This document shows positions 5,072 to 5,179 of a stretch of 5,179 bases of DNA, in pieces (within the stretch, counting starts at the first letter, position 1; the number at the start of each line of letters is the position of its first letter). Below the pieces are notes generated by a model, which made no database searches, was not told where the DNA came from, and was given only the letters and a program-made list of their open reading frames with translations. The position numbers and the translations under genes are program-made. The DNA is taken from the NCBI GenBank assembly GCA_028718045.1, contig JAQUMQ010000123.1:1-5179 (forward strand). The letters are read 5' to 3'. This stretch comes from Actinomycetota bacterium. GTDB lineage: Bacteria > Actinomycetota > Humimicrobiia > Humimicrobiales > Humimicrobiaceae.

Positions 5072-5179
5072 TTAGTTGCTTAAAACACCCTTGAAACTTA
5101 ATCTGTGTATGGGGCAAGGACCATACTTTTTTATGCATAAAAAATGTTTTTTGGTACCATATCCTTTATTGTCTTCAAA
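5072..5179 (-). CDS. rnhB: Ribonuclease HII, C-terminal fragment (5' end outside window)
   Basis: RNase HII is a cytoplasmic enzyme that cuts the RNA strand of RNA/DNA hybrids and starts removal of single ribonucleotides embedded in DNA. Only the last 35 codons are present, read in frame from the right edge to a TAA. They contain the conserved C-terminal family signature NKGYGTKKHFLCIKKYGPCP followed by IHRLSFKGV, which is diagnostic of bacterial RNase HII. The catalytic acidic residues lie upstream, outside the window, so activity cannot be judged. The gene is cut by the window edge, not visibly broken. It lies 74 bases upstream of yraN on the same strand, the usual neighbour in many bacteria. 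A weak hairpin followed by five T sits between them, so cotranscription is uncertain. Confidence 0.93.
   Translation of the reverse strand, partial: FEDNKGYGTKKHFLCIKKYGPCPIHRLSFKGVLSN

Overview
The window is an AT-rich (roughly 30% GC by eye) bacterial chromosomal segment in which every convincing gene lies on the minus strand. In transcription order, from the right edge to the left, it holds the 3' end of rnhB (RNase HII), yraN (UPF0102 nuclease-fold protein), yifB/comM (Mg-chelatase-like AAA+ helicase), dprA (DNA processing protein), an unrecognised 138-codon gene, and xerC (tyrosine recombinase). The left edge, after xerC, carries a good promoter that points out of the window. No tRNA, rRNA, insertion sequence or CRISPR array is visible. 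No gene-free stretch exceeds 300 bases; the longest gap is about 187 bases, between dprA and the unrecognised gene.

The order rnhB-yraN-yifB-dprA-(...)-xerC matches a housekeeping cluster known from Clostridia and other Firmicutes and from some Deltaproteobacteria-like lineages. There topA and trmFO often sit between dprA and xerC, and hslVU follows xerC. Here topA and trmFO are missing from that interval and a small basic protein of unknown family sits in it. The phylum cannot be fixed from this sequence alone; the standard bacterial code fits all genes.

The genes share a DNA-processing theme. RNase HII removes ribonucleotides from DNA. DprA binds incoming single strands and loads RecA. YifB/ComM drives branch migration. 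YraN has the fold of Holliday-junction resolvases. XerC resolves chromosome dimers. A joint role of the central three in recombination or natural transformation is an inference from gene content and order.

The most unusual part is the 139-base gap between yraN and yifB. A near-perfect 20-bp inverted repeat (19/20, 26-base loop) ends exactly on the yifB start codon and is followed at once by six T. Inside it lies a TTGATT-17-TATAAT promoter whose predicted transcription start is the A of the ATG. yraN, yifB and dprA all lack a Shine-Dalgarno sequence and have a -10-like hexamer close upstream, whereas the 138-codon gene has a textbook AAGGAG. Possible leaderless transcription, and a hairpin that could stop read-through while sparing transcripts that start locally, are the main points to test.
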